Positions 1 through 5,085 of a DNA stretch of 8,710 nt are shown here, one piece after another. Where the stretch lies: positions 1-8,710 of the forward strand of contig CAMLCX010000180.1 in assembly GCA_946478635.1 (NCBI GenBank), read 5' to 3'. This DNA comes from an uncultured Pseudomonadota bacterium (GTDB taxonomy: Bacteria > Desulfobacterota_B > Binatia > UBA9968). The notes under the pieces are model-generated. The model made no database searches, was not told the origin of the DNA, and saw only the letters and a list, made by a program, of their open reading frames with translations. The position numbers were made by a program, and so were the translations under genes. Every line of letters begins with the position of its first letter. Position 1 is the first letter of the stretch.

Positions 1-236
1 GGATCGAAATAAACCAGCATTTCCTGCAAGCCGAGAAAATACCACGGCGCCTTCGACGGGTTCGGCGTGCGCGTTGGATTGGCCGCTTCCTCCAGGGGCG
101 CGTCGACCGTCAGAGCCCATAAGGTCAGCGCCACCGTGACGAACAGCGCGACAAGAAATTCCATGCGCACCAGGTGCGGCCAGGTATGAACCTTATCGTC
201 CAGGGGTAGCTTTTTTTCGCTAGTGGCCTCTGCCAT
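1..236 (-). CDS. Cytochrome b C-terminal (subunit IV / PetD-QcrC-like) protein, partial, runs off left edge
   Basis: This is the N-terminal part (78 complete codons) of the small cytochrome b subunit of a quinol:cytochrome c reductase; the rest lies beyond base 1. It starts at ATG (234-236) after a strong ribosome site, GAGGAAGG, seven to eight bases upstream. A short basic and acidic N-terminus precedes a first membrane helix at about residues 25-43. It is followed by a loop reading N-P-T-R-T-P-N-P-S-K and then A-P-W-Y-F-L-G-L-Q-E at about 63-72. In b6f and bc1 complexes this site is the P-E-W-Y motif at the quinol oxidation pocket; here the Glu position holds Pro. The gene lies 24 bases behind the cytochrome b gene, so the two act as the split halves of cytochrome b. 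Some relatives carry a C-terminal cytochrome c fusion; that cannot be seen here. The family call is firm, the subtype inferred. Confidence 0.88.
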   Translation of the reverse strand, partial: MAEATSEKKLPLDDKVHTWPHLVRMEFLVALFVTVALTLWALTVDAPLEEAANPTRTPNPSKAPWYFLGLQEMLVYFD

Positions 237-260
237 TTGCCTTCCTCGATTCGTGATTGT

Positions 261-1031
261 CTATAGAGACGGACCGGAGAAACCGTCGCGGCGAATACGC
301 CAGAAATGCACCGCCATCAAAATGCTGGCCACGAGCGGGATGAAGATACAGTGCAGAATGTAGAAGCGCAGCAAGGTATGCGGACCAATTTCGCCACCGC
401 CGAACAAAAAGGCGCGGGCATCGTAGATCGGATTGGCGCCGACGAATTCGGCGAACGGGCCTTCATAGCCCAGGAGCGGAGTCGCGCGCGCCATGTTGGA
501 ACCGACGGTCACCGCCCAGATCGCGAGCTGGTCCCAGGGCAGCAGGTACCCGGTAAAGCTCAATAGCAGCGTGAGCACAAGCAGCAACACGCCGACGATC
601 CAGTTAAACTCGCGCGGCGGCTTGTACGAACCGGTAAGAAAGACACGAAACATATGCAGCCAAACGAACACGATCATCGCATGCGCCGCCCAGCGATGCA
701 TGTTACGCATAAGCATGCCGAAAGGCATATCGAATTCGAGATACTTCATGTCCGCATAGGCATATTCCGCCACCGGACGATAATAAAACATGAGATAAAC
801 GCCGGTCACCGTGGTGATCAGAAACATGAGAAACGTGAGGCCGCCCATGCACCAGGTAAACCGCATCCTCACGGCGTGGCGTCGAACTTTGGCCGGGTGG
901 AGGTGCAAGAATACATTGGCGGTCACCATCATCACCCGGTTGCGTGGCGTGTCCTCGTAACCGTGACGGAAGATCGACTTCCAGACGTGGCTCTCAACGA
1001 TATCGCTTTTTATTTTGTCGATAAGGCTCAT
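261..1031 (-). CDS. Cytochrome b N-terminal (b6-type) subunit of quinol:cytochrome c reductase
   Basis: This 256-residue integral membrane subunit carries the two b hemes that pass electrons across the membrane. Four helices are visible at about 57-81, 112-132, 142-163 and 222-245. The heme ligands are His112 and His126 on the second helix (in M-H-R-W and L-H-M-F-R-V) and His227 and His242 on the fourth. The 15-residue step of the second pair is typical of b6 and Bacillus QcrB; mitochondrial cytochrome b has 14. Length and the C-terminus (R-R-D-G-F-S-G-P) are also b6-like. Cys61, in W-C-M-G-G, sits where b6 and QcrB have the Cys that binds the extra heme c(n)/c(i) covalently. There is a 56-residue N-terminal extension before the first helix, longer than plant b6. 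Start is ATG after TGGATAAAG, 12 bases behind the Rieske stop. Family assignment is secure; naming as petB or qcrB is left open. Confidence 0.95.
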   Translation of the reverse strand: MSLIDKIKSDIVESHVWKSIFRHGYEDTPRNRVMMVTANVFLHLHPAKVRRHAVRMRFTWCMGGLTFLMFLITTVTGVYLMFYYRPVAEYAYADMKYLEFDMPFGMLMRNMHRWAAHAMIVFVWLHMFRVFLTGSYKPPREFNWIVGVLLLVLTLLLSFTGYLLPWDQLAIWAVTVGSNMARATPLLGYEGPFAEFVGANPIYDARAFLFGGGEIGPHTLLRFYILHCIFIPLVASILMAVHFWRIRRDGFSGPSL

Positions 1032-1043
1032 GTTCTTTATCCA

Positions 1044-1556
1044 TTAAACTTTCAGAATGCTGTCGGAATATTGCTCGTCAGGCTCGACCCCGGGTCCCAT
1101 CTTGAACACCTTGCTCTTGTCGACGACGAGCTGGCCGTCCTCGCCGACCGTGACTTTGAAGCGATCGAGCGGCCGCGGCGCCGGCCCTTCGAAATTCAGG
1201 CCCGATTTGAAAAAGCCGCTGCCATGGCACGGGCATTTGAACTTGTTTTCCGCCGCCAGCCAACGCGGCGTACAGCCGAGATGAGTGCACTTCGCGAAGA
1301 TCGCGTAGATGCCCGTTTCTTCCCGCACGATCCAGACACGCTGATCCTGTTTGTACTTCTCGCTGACCTCGCCTAACGCATAGTCGCCCGGCAATCCGGC
1401 TTTGAAAGTCGATGGCGGCTGGAACAAAACGCGCGGAAACGCCGAGCGGAGAAAACCCAAAAGGGTCAGACCACCGAAAATACCGAAGCCGCCCCATCCC
1501 AGGCGGGTAAAAAAATCACGCCGAGACCAGATGCCGCGTTTCTCTTTCTCTGCCAT
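1044..1556 (-). CDS. Rieske [2Fe-2S] protein of quinol:cytochrome c reductase
   Basis: This 170-residue protein takes the first electron from quinol and moves it to a cytochrome c. The N-terminus has a twin-arginine motif (S-R-R-D-F-F, residues 11-16) followed by an uncleaved anchor helix at about 21-38, as expected for a Tat-exported Rieske subunit. The cluster-binding boxes are C-T-H-L-G-C (90-95) and C-P-C-H-G-S (108-113). From family knowledge the ligands are Cys90, His92, Cys108 and His111, with Cys95 and Cys110 forming a disulfide. Ser113, which raises the cluster potential, is kept, but the following Tyr of high-potential proteins (two residues on) is Phe115, which predicts a lower potential. 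The start ATG has AAAGGATAGG just upstream, overlapping the end of the preceding gene. Neighbours are the two cytochrome b halves downstream and a small membrane protein upstream in the same operon. Confidence 0.95.
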   Translation of the reverse strand: MAEKEKRGIWSRRDFFTRLGWGGFGIFGGLTLLGFLRSAFPRVLFQPPSTFKAGLPGDYALGEVSEKYKQDQRVWIVREETGIYAIFAKCTHLGCTPRWLAAENKFKCPCHGSGFFKSGLNFEGPAPRPLDRFKVTVGEDGQLVVDKSKVFKMGPGVEPDEQYSDSILKV

Positions 1557-1561
1557 AATGC

Positions 1562-1909
1562 CTATCCTTTAATCCAGCTAATCAGGGCGCCCCAAATAAC
1601 GAAAATGATTCCCCCGGCCATCAACACCAAACCCACTGGACCAAAAATGAACGACAGCCCCGCCCCTAAAACAAATATCAAAACTCCAGTACCCAGCGGG
1701 TTGAATGGGGCCGGGCTCGTTCCTGCCGCCGGTGCGCTGTCGTCGCCGGCCTTGTGGATAAACTCCTCACGGATCAGCGCGAACGCCAGCTCCTTGAGAT
1801 CTTCGCGCTGCCCAGGTTCGGCGCCCTGAATCAGACGGCCAAGCTCTTGAGCTAACCTTTCGATCTCTTGTTCACGCGCTTCGGGCGCTAGTTTGGCAGG
1901 AGACGTCAC
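1562..1909 (-). CDS. Small two-helix membrane protein of unknown function, first gene of the bc operon
   Basis: I do not recognise this 115-residue protein. The first half (about residues 8-54) is charged and probably helical, rich in Glu, Arg, Gln and Leu, and could form a short coiled coil. A Pro/Ala/Ser-rich linker follows at about 56-72. The C-terminal third is two hydrophobic helices (about 73-90 and 92-112) joined by a very short G-P-V-G turn, so it is a membrane hairpin. There is no Cys and no heme or metal motif. The start is GTG (1907-1909); a stop codon lies three codons upstream in frame and no internal Met occurs before the second helix, so GTG is the most likely start, although no clear ribosome site precedes it. 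The stop lies five bases before the Rieske ATG, whose ribosome site overlaps this gene's end, so the genes are probably translated together. A role as an accessory or assembly subunit of the reductase is inference from position only. Confidence 0.75.
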   Translation of the reverse strand: MTSPAKLAPEAREQEIERLAQELGRLIQGAEPGQREDLKELAFALIREEFIHKAGDDSAPAAGTSPAPFNPLGTGVLIFVLGAGLSFIFGPVGLVLMAGGIIFVIWGALISWIKG

Positions 1910-1976
1910 CTGAGATTAGAGTTGTTGATTATTATAGAAATTTTTCTTTGTCAACAAAGCGCGTGGAAAACTGCGG
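1910..1976 (-). promoter_or_regulatory. AT-rich gap with promoter-like hexamers and a palindrome, upstream of the bc operon
   Basis: This gap between ispF and the small membrane protein is far richer in A and T than the surrounding genes. Read on the minus strand it holds a perfect TTGACA (plus positions 1949-1954) and a perfect TATAAT (1931-1936), but only 12 bases apart. AATAAT (1928-1933) would give a 15-base spacer. The TATAAT lies 21 bases ahead of the GTG start, a plausible distance. The TTGACA sits inside the palindrome CTTTGTCAACAAAG (1946-1959), so a bound dimeric regulator would cover the promoter. Exact promoter geometry is uncertain because the spacing is not standard. Confidence 0.45.
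1946..1959. repeat. 14-base palindrome, candidate operator
   Basis: CTTTGT-CA-ACAAAG has two perfect six-base arms around a two-base centre. It overlaps the TTGACA hexamer ahead of the bc operon. A second, larger inverted repeat uses TTGTTGA at 1922-1928 and TCAACAA at 1951-1957. The arrangement suits a dimeric repressor or activator site, but no matching regulator is in the window and I recognise no known consensus such as the FNR box. Confidence 0.4.
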
Positions 1977-2453
1977 CTATCGGCTAAGCAAGACCACCGC
2001 AGTCGCGGCCATACCCTTACCGGCGCCCGTCCAGCCGAGCTTCTCCGTCGTCGTCGCTTTGATATTGATACGGCTCCCGGCGACATGACAGAGGTTCGCC
2101 ACACTTTTCCTCATCCTGCCGTAATGCGGGGAAAGCTTGGGCAGCTGCGCGACAAGCGTAACATCCGCGTTAACCAACCGAAAGCGCTTGCGTCGCATGA
2201 TTCGCAGCGCTTCTTTTAAAAGCTCGCCGCTCGCAACGTTCTTGTAGCGCGGATCAGTGTCCGGGAAATGGGTGCCGATGTCGCCGCCGCCAAGGGCGCC
2301 GAGAATAGCGTTGATCAGCGCGTGCAGAACCGCGTCCGCGTCGGAGTGGCCGGACAGGCCGCGATTGTACGGAATCTCCACACCACCGAGAATCAACTTC
2401 CGCCCGCGTTGAAAACGGTGCACGTCAAATCCATGTCCGATGCGAAAATCCAT
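1977..2453 (-). CDS. ispF: 2-C-methyl-D-erythritol 2,4-cyclodiphosphate synthase (IspF)
   Basis: IspF closes CDP-methylerythritol 2-phosphate into the cyclodiphosphate and releases CMP, in the non-mevalonate (MEP) route to isoprenoids, in the cytosol as a trimer. The 158-residue length is normal for the family. The zinc ligands are Asp10 and His12 (D-V-H-R-F) and His44 (A-V-L-H-A). Other hallmarks are H-S-D-A-D at 36-40, F-P-D-T-D at 63-67 and T-T-T-E-K-L-G at 134-140. The frame is open a further 54 codons upstream, but ATG at 2451-2453 is the right start: the protein then begins M-D-F-R-I-G-H-G as in relatives, and TTTGGAG lies about six bases before it. The usual partner ispD is not adjacent. 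It is followed by the bc operon on the same strand, separated by a gap with its own promoter-like signals, so co-transcription is possible but not required. Isoprenoids feed menaquinone and undecaprenyl carriers. Confidence 0.96.
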   Translation of the reverse strand: MDFRIGHGFDVHRFQRGRKLILGGVEIPYNRGLSGHSDADAVLHALINAILGALGGGDIGTHFPDTDPRYKNVASGELLKEALRIMRRKRFRLVNADVTLVAQLPKLSPHYGRMRKSVANLCHVAGSRINIKATTTEKLGWTGAGKGMAATAVVLLSR

Positions 2454-2472
2454 GGCGATCTCCAAAGAGCAA

Positions 2473-2507
2473 GCCGGTTCTAGCCCGGCATCATCACTCG
2501 AACCGAG
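2473..2507. repeat. Two small hairpins upstream of ispF
   Basis: GCCGG (2473-2477) can pair with CCGGC (2485-2489) across a seven-base loop, and CTCG (2497-2500) with CGAG (2504-2507) across three bases. They lie 20 to 54 bases ahead of the ispF start and could fold in its leader RNA. The stems are short and may be chance in GC-rich DNA. Confidence 0.2.
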
Positions 2508-2588
2508 CCAACATTCAATAACGAAGCGCCAAACCGGCCTCCGTCCCACTCTGCCAAGCTTCGTCTGGCGCTGGCCCCTGCCGTGAGC

Positions 2589-2594
2589 TATACT
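2589..2594 (+). promoter_or_regulatory. Possible -10 box for the DUF3750 gene
   Basis: TATACT matches the -10 consensus at five of six positions and lies 19 bases before the ATG at 2614. The only -35 candidate at a suitable distance, CTGGCG at 2565-2570 with an 18-base spacer, matches three of six bases. The region between the two divergent genes (2454-2613) must contain promoters for both directions unless ispF is read from elsewhere, which gives mild support. Confidence 0.3.
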
Positions 2595-2613
2595 CGGGCT
2601 CAATCCAAGACCC

Positions 2614-3360
2614 ATGCGCTCCTCGATGCTGCTTCTCTTATTATTAATTTTTGTCGCGCTGCCGCTCTACACGGTGCTTTCCGGACAGGCGCCCCTCGGC
2701 CGTGACTTTCGCACCGCCGACCGATCGAGCGCCGGCATCGCGCCGCGCCCGGAGAGTACTCCCGAGCCGGTCGTGCAAGTCTACTACGCTCGCGCGCTTA
2801 ACTGGCGCGGCATTTTCGGTGTTCACACATGGATTGCGACCAAGCCCGCGAATGCCAGCGAATACACGGTACACCAAGTGATCGGCTGGCGTTTATATCG
2901 CGGGCTTTCGGCTGTGTTTTCGGCGCCCGGAGTTCCCGACGCCCGCTGGTTCGGCAATGAGCCGACCTTGGTCGCCGAGCTTAGGGGCGAGGAGGCCGCG
3001 CAAGCGATCCCAAAAATACTCCAAGCGGTAGCGAGCTATCCCTACGCCAACGAATATAAGGTATGGCCTGGCCCGAACAGCAACACCTTCACGGCCTATA
3101 TCGGACGGCACGCGCCGGAGTTGCGCATGGATTTACCGGCGAACGCGATTGGCAAGGATTACCCGATAAACGGATCCCTGCTCGATCGCACGCCCAGCGG
3201 CACGGGTTATCAGTTTTCCATGTTGGGCGTGTTCGGCGTCGCCATGGGGCGCGAAGAAGGATTGGAGCTGAACCTGCTCGGATTGAATTTCGGCGTCGAT
3301 TTCTTCAAGCCCGCGCTGAGGCTGCCCTTTATTGGCCGCCTGGGCGTCGGCGAAAACTGA
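2614..3360 (+). CDS. DUF3750 family protein, membrane-anchored or exported, function unknown
   Basis: This 248-residue protein begins with a strongly hydrophobic stretch (about residues 4-23, a run of Leu) that is a signal peptide or single membrane anchor; no lipobox Cys follows. The rest is predicted to be periplasmic. I recall its pattern as that of the DUF3750 family: V-Q-V-Y-Y-A-R at 54-60, a W-R-G-x-F-x-V-H-T-W-I-A-x-K-P block around His71, V-I-G-W-R at 89-93, R-W-F-G-N at 111-115, S-Y-P-Y at 141-144, W-P-G-P-N-S-N-T-F at 151-159, and a late A-I-G-K-D-Y at 178-183. The biochemical role of the family is not known to me. The invariant-looking His71 and Asn157 could be active-site residues, which is speculation. 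ATG 2614 has no clear ribosome site; Met5 at 2626 is an alternative. The next gene starts 47 bases downstream on the same strand. Confidence 0.8.
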   Translation: MRSSMLLLLLLIFVALPLYTVLSGQAPLGRDFRTADRSSAGIAPRPESTPEPVVQVYYARALNWRGIFGVHTWIATKPANASEYTVHQVIGWRLYRGLSAVFSAPGVPDARWFGNEPTLVAELRGEEAAQAIPKILQAVASYPYANEYKVWPGPNSNTFTAYIGRHAPELRMDLPANAIGKDYPINGSLLDRTPSGTGYQFSMLGVFGVAMGREEGLELNLLGLNFGVDFFKPALRLPFIGRLGVGEN

Positions 3361-3407
3361 ATAACCTCGCTTTTTAAATAAGCCCGCCTGCCGCCCTGCG
3401 CTATTAC

Positions 3408-4991
3408 ATGACCGAACTCGCAGCCACCGCGCAAAACCGTAACAACCTACTTCCGTCAATTGCGCATATTATATTTCTGGGCGTGTTCTTTCTTCTAACC
3501 TTGAGCGGCGACGAGAGGCTCCTTGGAGACGCCGATACCGGCTATCACATTCGGGCCGGCGAGTTCATCATTGATAATCACACGATTCCACAAACCGATA
3601 TTTTTTCGTATTTGACTCCTCCCCTCCGGTGGACCCTGCACGAGTGGCTTTCCGAAGTGATCATGGCGCTCGTACATCGGCTCGCGGGACTTACCGGGAT
3701 CGTCATTTTTTTTGCTTCCATGATCTCCCTGAGCTGCTATCTCGTGTTTGAATTGTTGCTCAAACCGCGGAGCAACCTCCTGTTCGCAGCCGTTGCTGCG
3801 CTGCTGGTCGTGCTGGCGTCGTCTTCGAATTGGCTGGCGCGCCCGCATGTCTTTACGTTCGTCCTTTTTGTGATCTGGTATCACCTGCTGAATGGCTATC
3901 AGTTCCGCGGAAAAGACCACTTGAAATTTTTGCCGCCGATCATGCTTCTATGGGTCAATTTACACGGTGGTTTTATTCTCGGATTGATGTTGCTGGGAAT
4001 CTACTGGGCCGGCAATTGCGCCGTATATTTTTTTGGCCCGCCCGTTGAAGCCAATCCTGCGCTTAACAAGATGCGCTATCTCACGATCATAATGATCGCT
4101 TGCGGCTTGGCGGCGTTGATAAATCCTTATGGCTATAAGAGTCTCTTGTTCCCTTTCCAAGTCGTTCAAGACAAGTTTCTGATGGATCATATAGCCGAAT
4201 ATCTCTCGCCAAATTTTCATTCCAGCAGCGTTATCCCTTTCGAGATCATGCTGCTCGCCACGATGGGCATATTTGCAATGTCCGGAGTAAGGCTCTACCT
4301 GATCGAATTCATTTTGATTCTCCTGTTTGCCCACATGGCGCTTTTCTCTTCGAGACACATGCCGCTTTTTGCCATCATAGCCGCGCCGATTTTGCTCAAC
4401 CAGGCGAGCATGGCCTTCGAAAAATTGGACGGGCGGCTGGTCGCCTTCGTAAAACAGCGCCTGGATAATCTCGGCAAAATCGATAGATCAACAAATCGGC
4501 TTTTATGGCCCATCGTTGGCGTTCTCATCGTGATCGCATTGGCTGCGGGCGGGGTGGCTCGTTACGACTTCAACGCGAAGTACGTACCAACGGCCGCCGT
4601 AGAGTTCATCAAGAACGCGGGCATAAAAGGGAACATGTTCAACAATGATGAATTCGGCGATTATATTATTTATGCCGCGTGGCCGGCCTATAAAGTTTTT
4701 ATCGATGGCAGGACCGACATGTACGGGGCCGGTCACGTAAAAGAGTATCTTAAAGTGGCCCAGGCAGAAGCCGGCTGGGAAAGTATTCTAGAAAAATACC
4801 AAATAACCTGGGTGTTGCACGACCCCAATTCCGTTCTGTCCAAATTACTACTGGAAAAAGATGACTGGAAGCTCGTCTACTCGGACAGGGTATCCAACAT
4901 TTTTGTAAAGGTCCTGCCGGAATATCGTGAAATCATTAATAAATACGGAACAACCCAGCCTTTCAAGCAAGAAATTGCCTATACAAACTGA
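3408..4991 (+). CDS. Polytopic membrane protein, GT-C glycosyltransferase-like
   Basis: This 527-residue protein has about ten to eleven hydrophobic segments (near residues 17-33, 83-115, 123-140, 147-163, 174-200, 224-240, 277-292, 297-313, 316-331 and 366-384) and a soluble C-terminal domain from about 385. The first outside loop carries D-A-D-T-G-Y-H-I-R-A-G-E at 41-52, then P-Q-T-D-I-F-S-Y (61-68) and W-T-L-H-E-W-L-S-E (75-83). An acidic first loop of this kind, with D-W or E-W further on, is typical of GT-C enzymes that use polyprenyl-phosphate sugars. The C-terminal domain has G-N-M-F-N-N-D-E-F-G-D-Y (408-419) and V-F-I-D-G-R-T-D-M-Y-G (430-440), which I recognise as a repeated pattern in uncharacterised membrane proteins of deltaproteobacteria and related phyla. 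Position ahead of sugar genes supports a glycan role. No enzyme activity can be assigned. The ribosome site is weak, and base composition is somewhat more AT-rich than its neighbours. Confidence 0.7.
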   Translation: MTELAATAQNRNNLLPSIAHIIFLGVFFLLTLSGDERLLGDADTGYHIRAGEFIIDNHTIPQTDIFSYLTPPLRWTLHEWLSEVIMALVHRLAGLTGIVIFFASMISLSCYLVFELLLKPRSNLLFAAVAALLVVLASSSNWLARPHVFTFVLFVIWYHLLNGYQFRGKDHLKFLPPIMLLWVNLHGGFILGLMLLGIYWAGNCAVYFFGPPVEANPALNKMRYLTIIMIACGLAALINPYGYKSLLFPFQVVQDKFLMDHIAEYLSPNFHSSSVIPFEIMLLATMGIFAMSGVRLYLIEFILILLFAHMALFSSRHMPLFAIIAAPILLNQASMAFEKLDGRLVAFVKQRLDNLGKIDRSTNRLLWPIVGVLIVIALAAGGVARYDFNAKYVPTAAVEFIKNAGIKGNMFNNDEFGDYIIYAAWPAYKVFIDGRTDMYGAGHVKEYLKVAQAEAGWESILEKYQITWVLHDPNSVLSKLLLEKDDWKLVYSDRVSNIFVKVLPEYREIINKYGTTQPFKQEIAYTN

Positions 4992-5008
4992 AGCTAACGC
5001 AATACAAT
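4980..5008 (+). promoter_or_regulatory. Possible promoter for the sugar-gene run
   Basis: TATACA (4980-4985, four of six matches to TTGACA) and TACAAT (5003-5008, five of six to TATAAT) are 17 bases apart. They straddle the stop of the membrane protein gene and precede the 94-base gap before the oxidoreductase. The spacing is ideal, but the match is modest and could be chance. Confidence 0.3.
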
Positions 5009-5020
5009 CGGGAGCCTTAG

Positions 5021-5056
5021 ATGAGAGATTTTGCCGTACTTGAGCGCCAAAGGTGA
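5021..5056 (+). CDS. Possible 11-residue leader peptide
   Basis: ATG at 5021 opens a very short frame, M-R-D-F-A-V-L-E-R-Q-R, ending in TGA at 5054-5056. GGGAG (5010-5014) lies six bases before it, a better ribosome site than several full genes here have. It overlaps the upstream GTG of the oxidoreductase frame by four bases (GTGA) and lies in a different frame. It could be a leader that couples translation, a remnant, or chance. Confidence 0.25.
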   Translation: MRDFAVLERQR

Positions 5057-5085
5057 CCTTTCTCGGAGTTGAAAGGAAGCATACC

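Noticed and set aside
654..1376. A 240-codon plus-strand frame, rich in His and Arg, opposite the cytochrome b and Rieske genes
   Set aside because: It is fully antisense to two genes with intact catalytic motifs, crosses their boundary and shows no recognisable domain. It is a shadow of GC-rich coding sequence.
2473..2510. A tRNA-like string, GGTTCGAG on the minus strand with a nearby hairpin
   Set aside because: No acceptor stem, D arm or anticodon arm can be folded around it.
2565..2582. A sigma-54-like CTGGCGC...TGCC element before the DUF3750 gene
   Set aside because: The GG and GC pairs are 13 bases apart, not the required 12, and the TTGC part is missing.
2454..2615. Extra 54 N-terminal codons on the ispF frame
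   Set aside because: IspF proteins begin at M-x-x-R-I-G-H-G, and the ATG at 2453 has a good TTTGGAG ribosome site.
3345..3376. Possible terminator after the DUF3750 gene (GCGA...TCGC then T-run)
   Set aside because: The stem is only four bases with a long loop, too weak to call a terminator.
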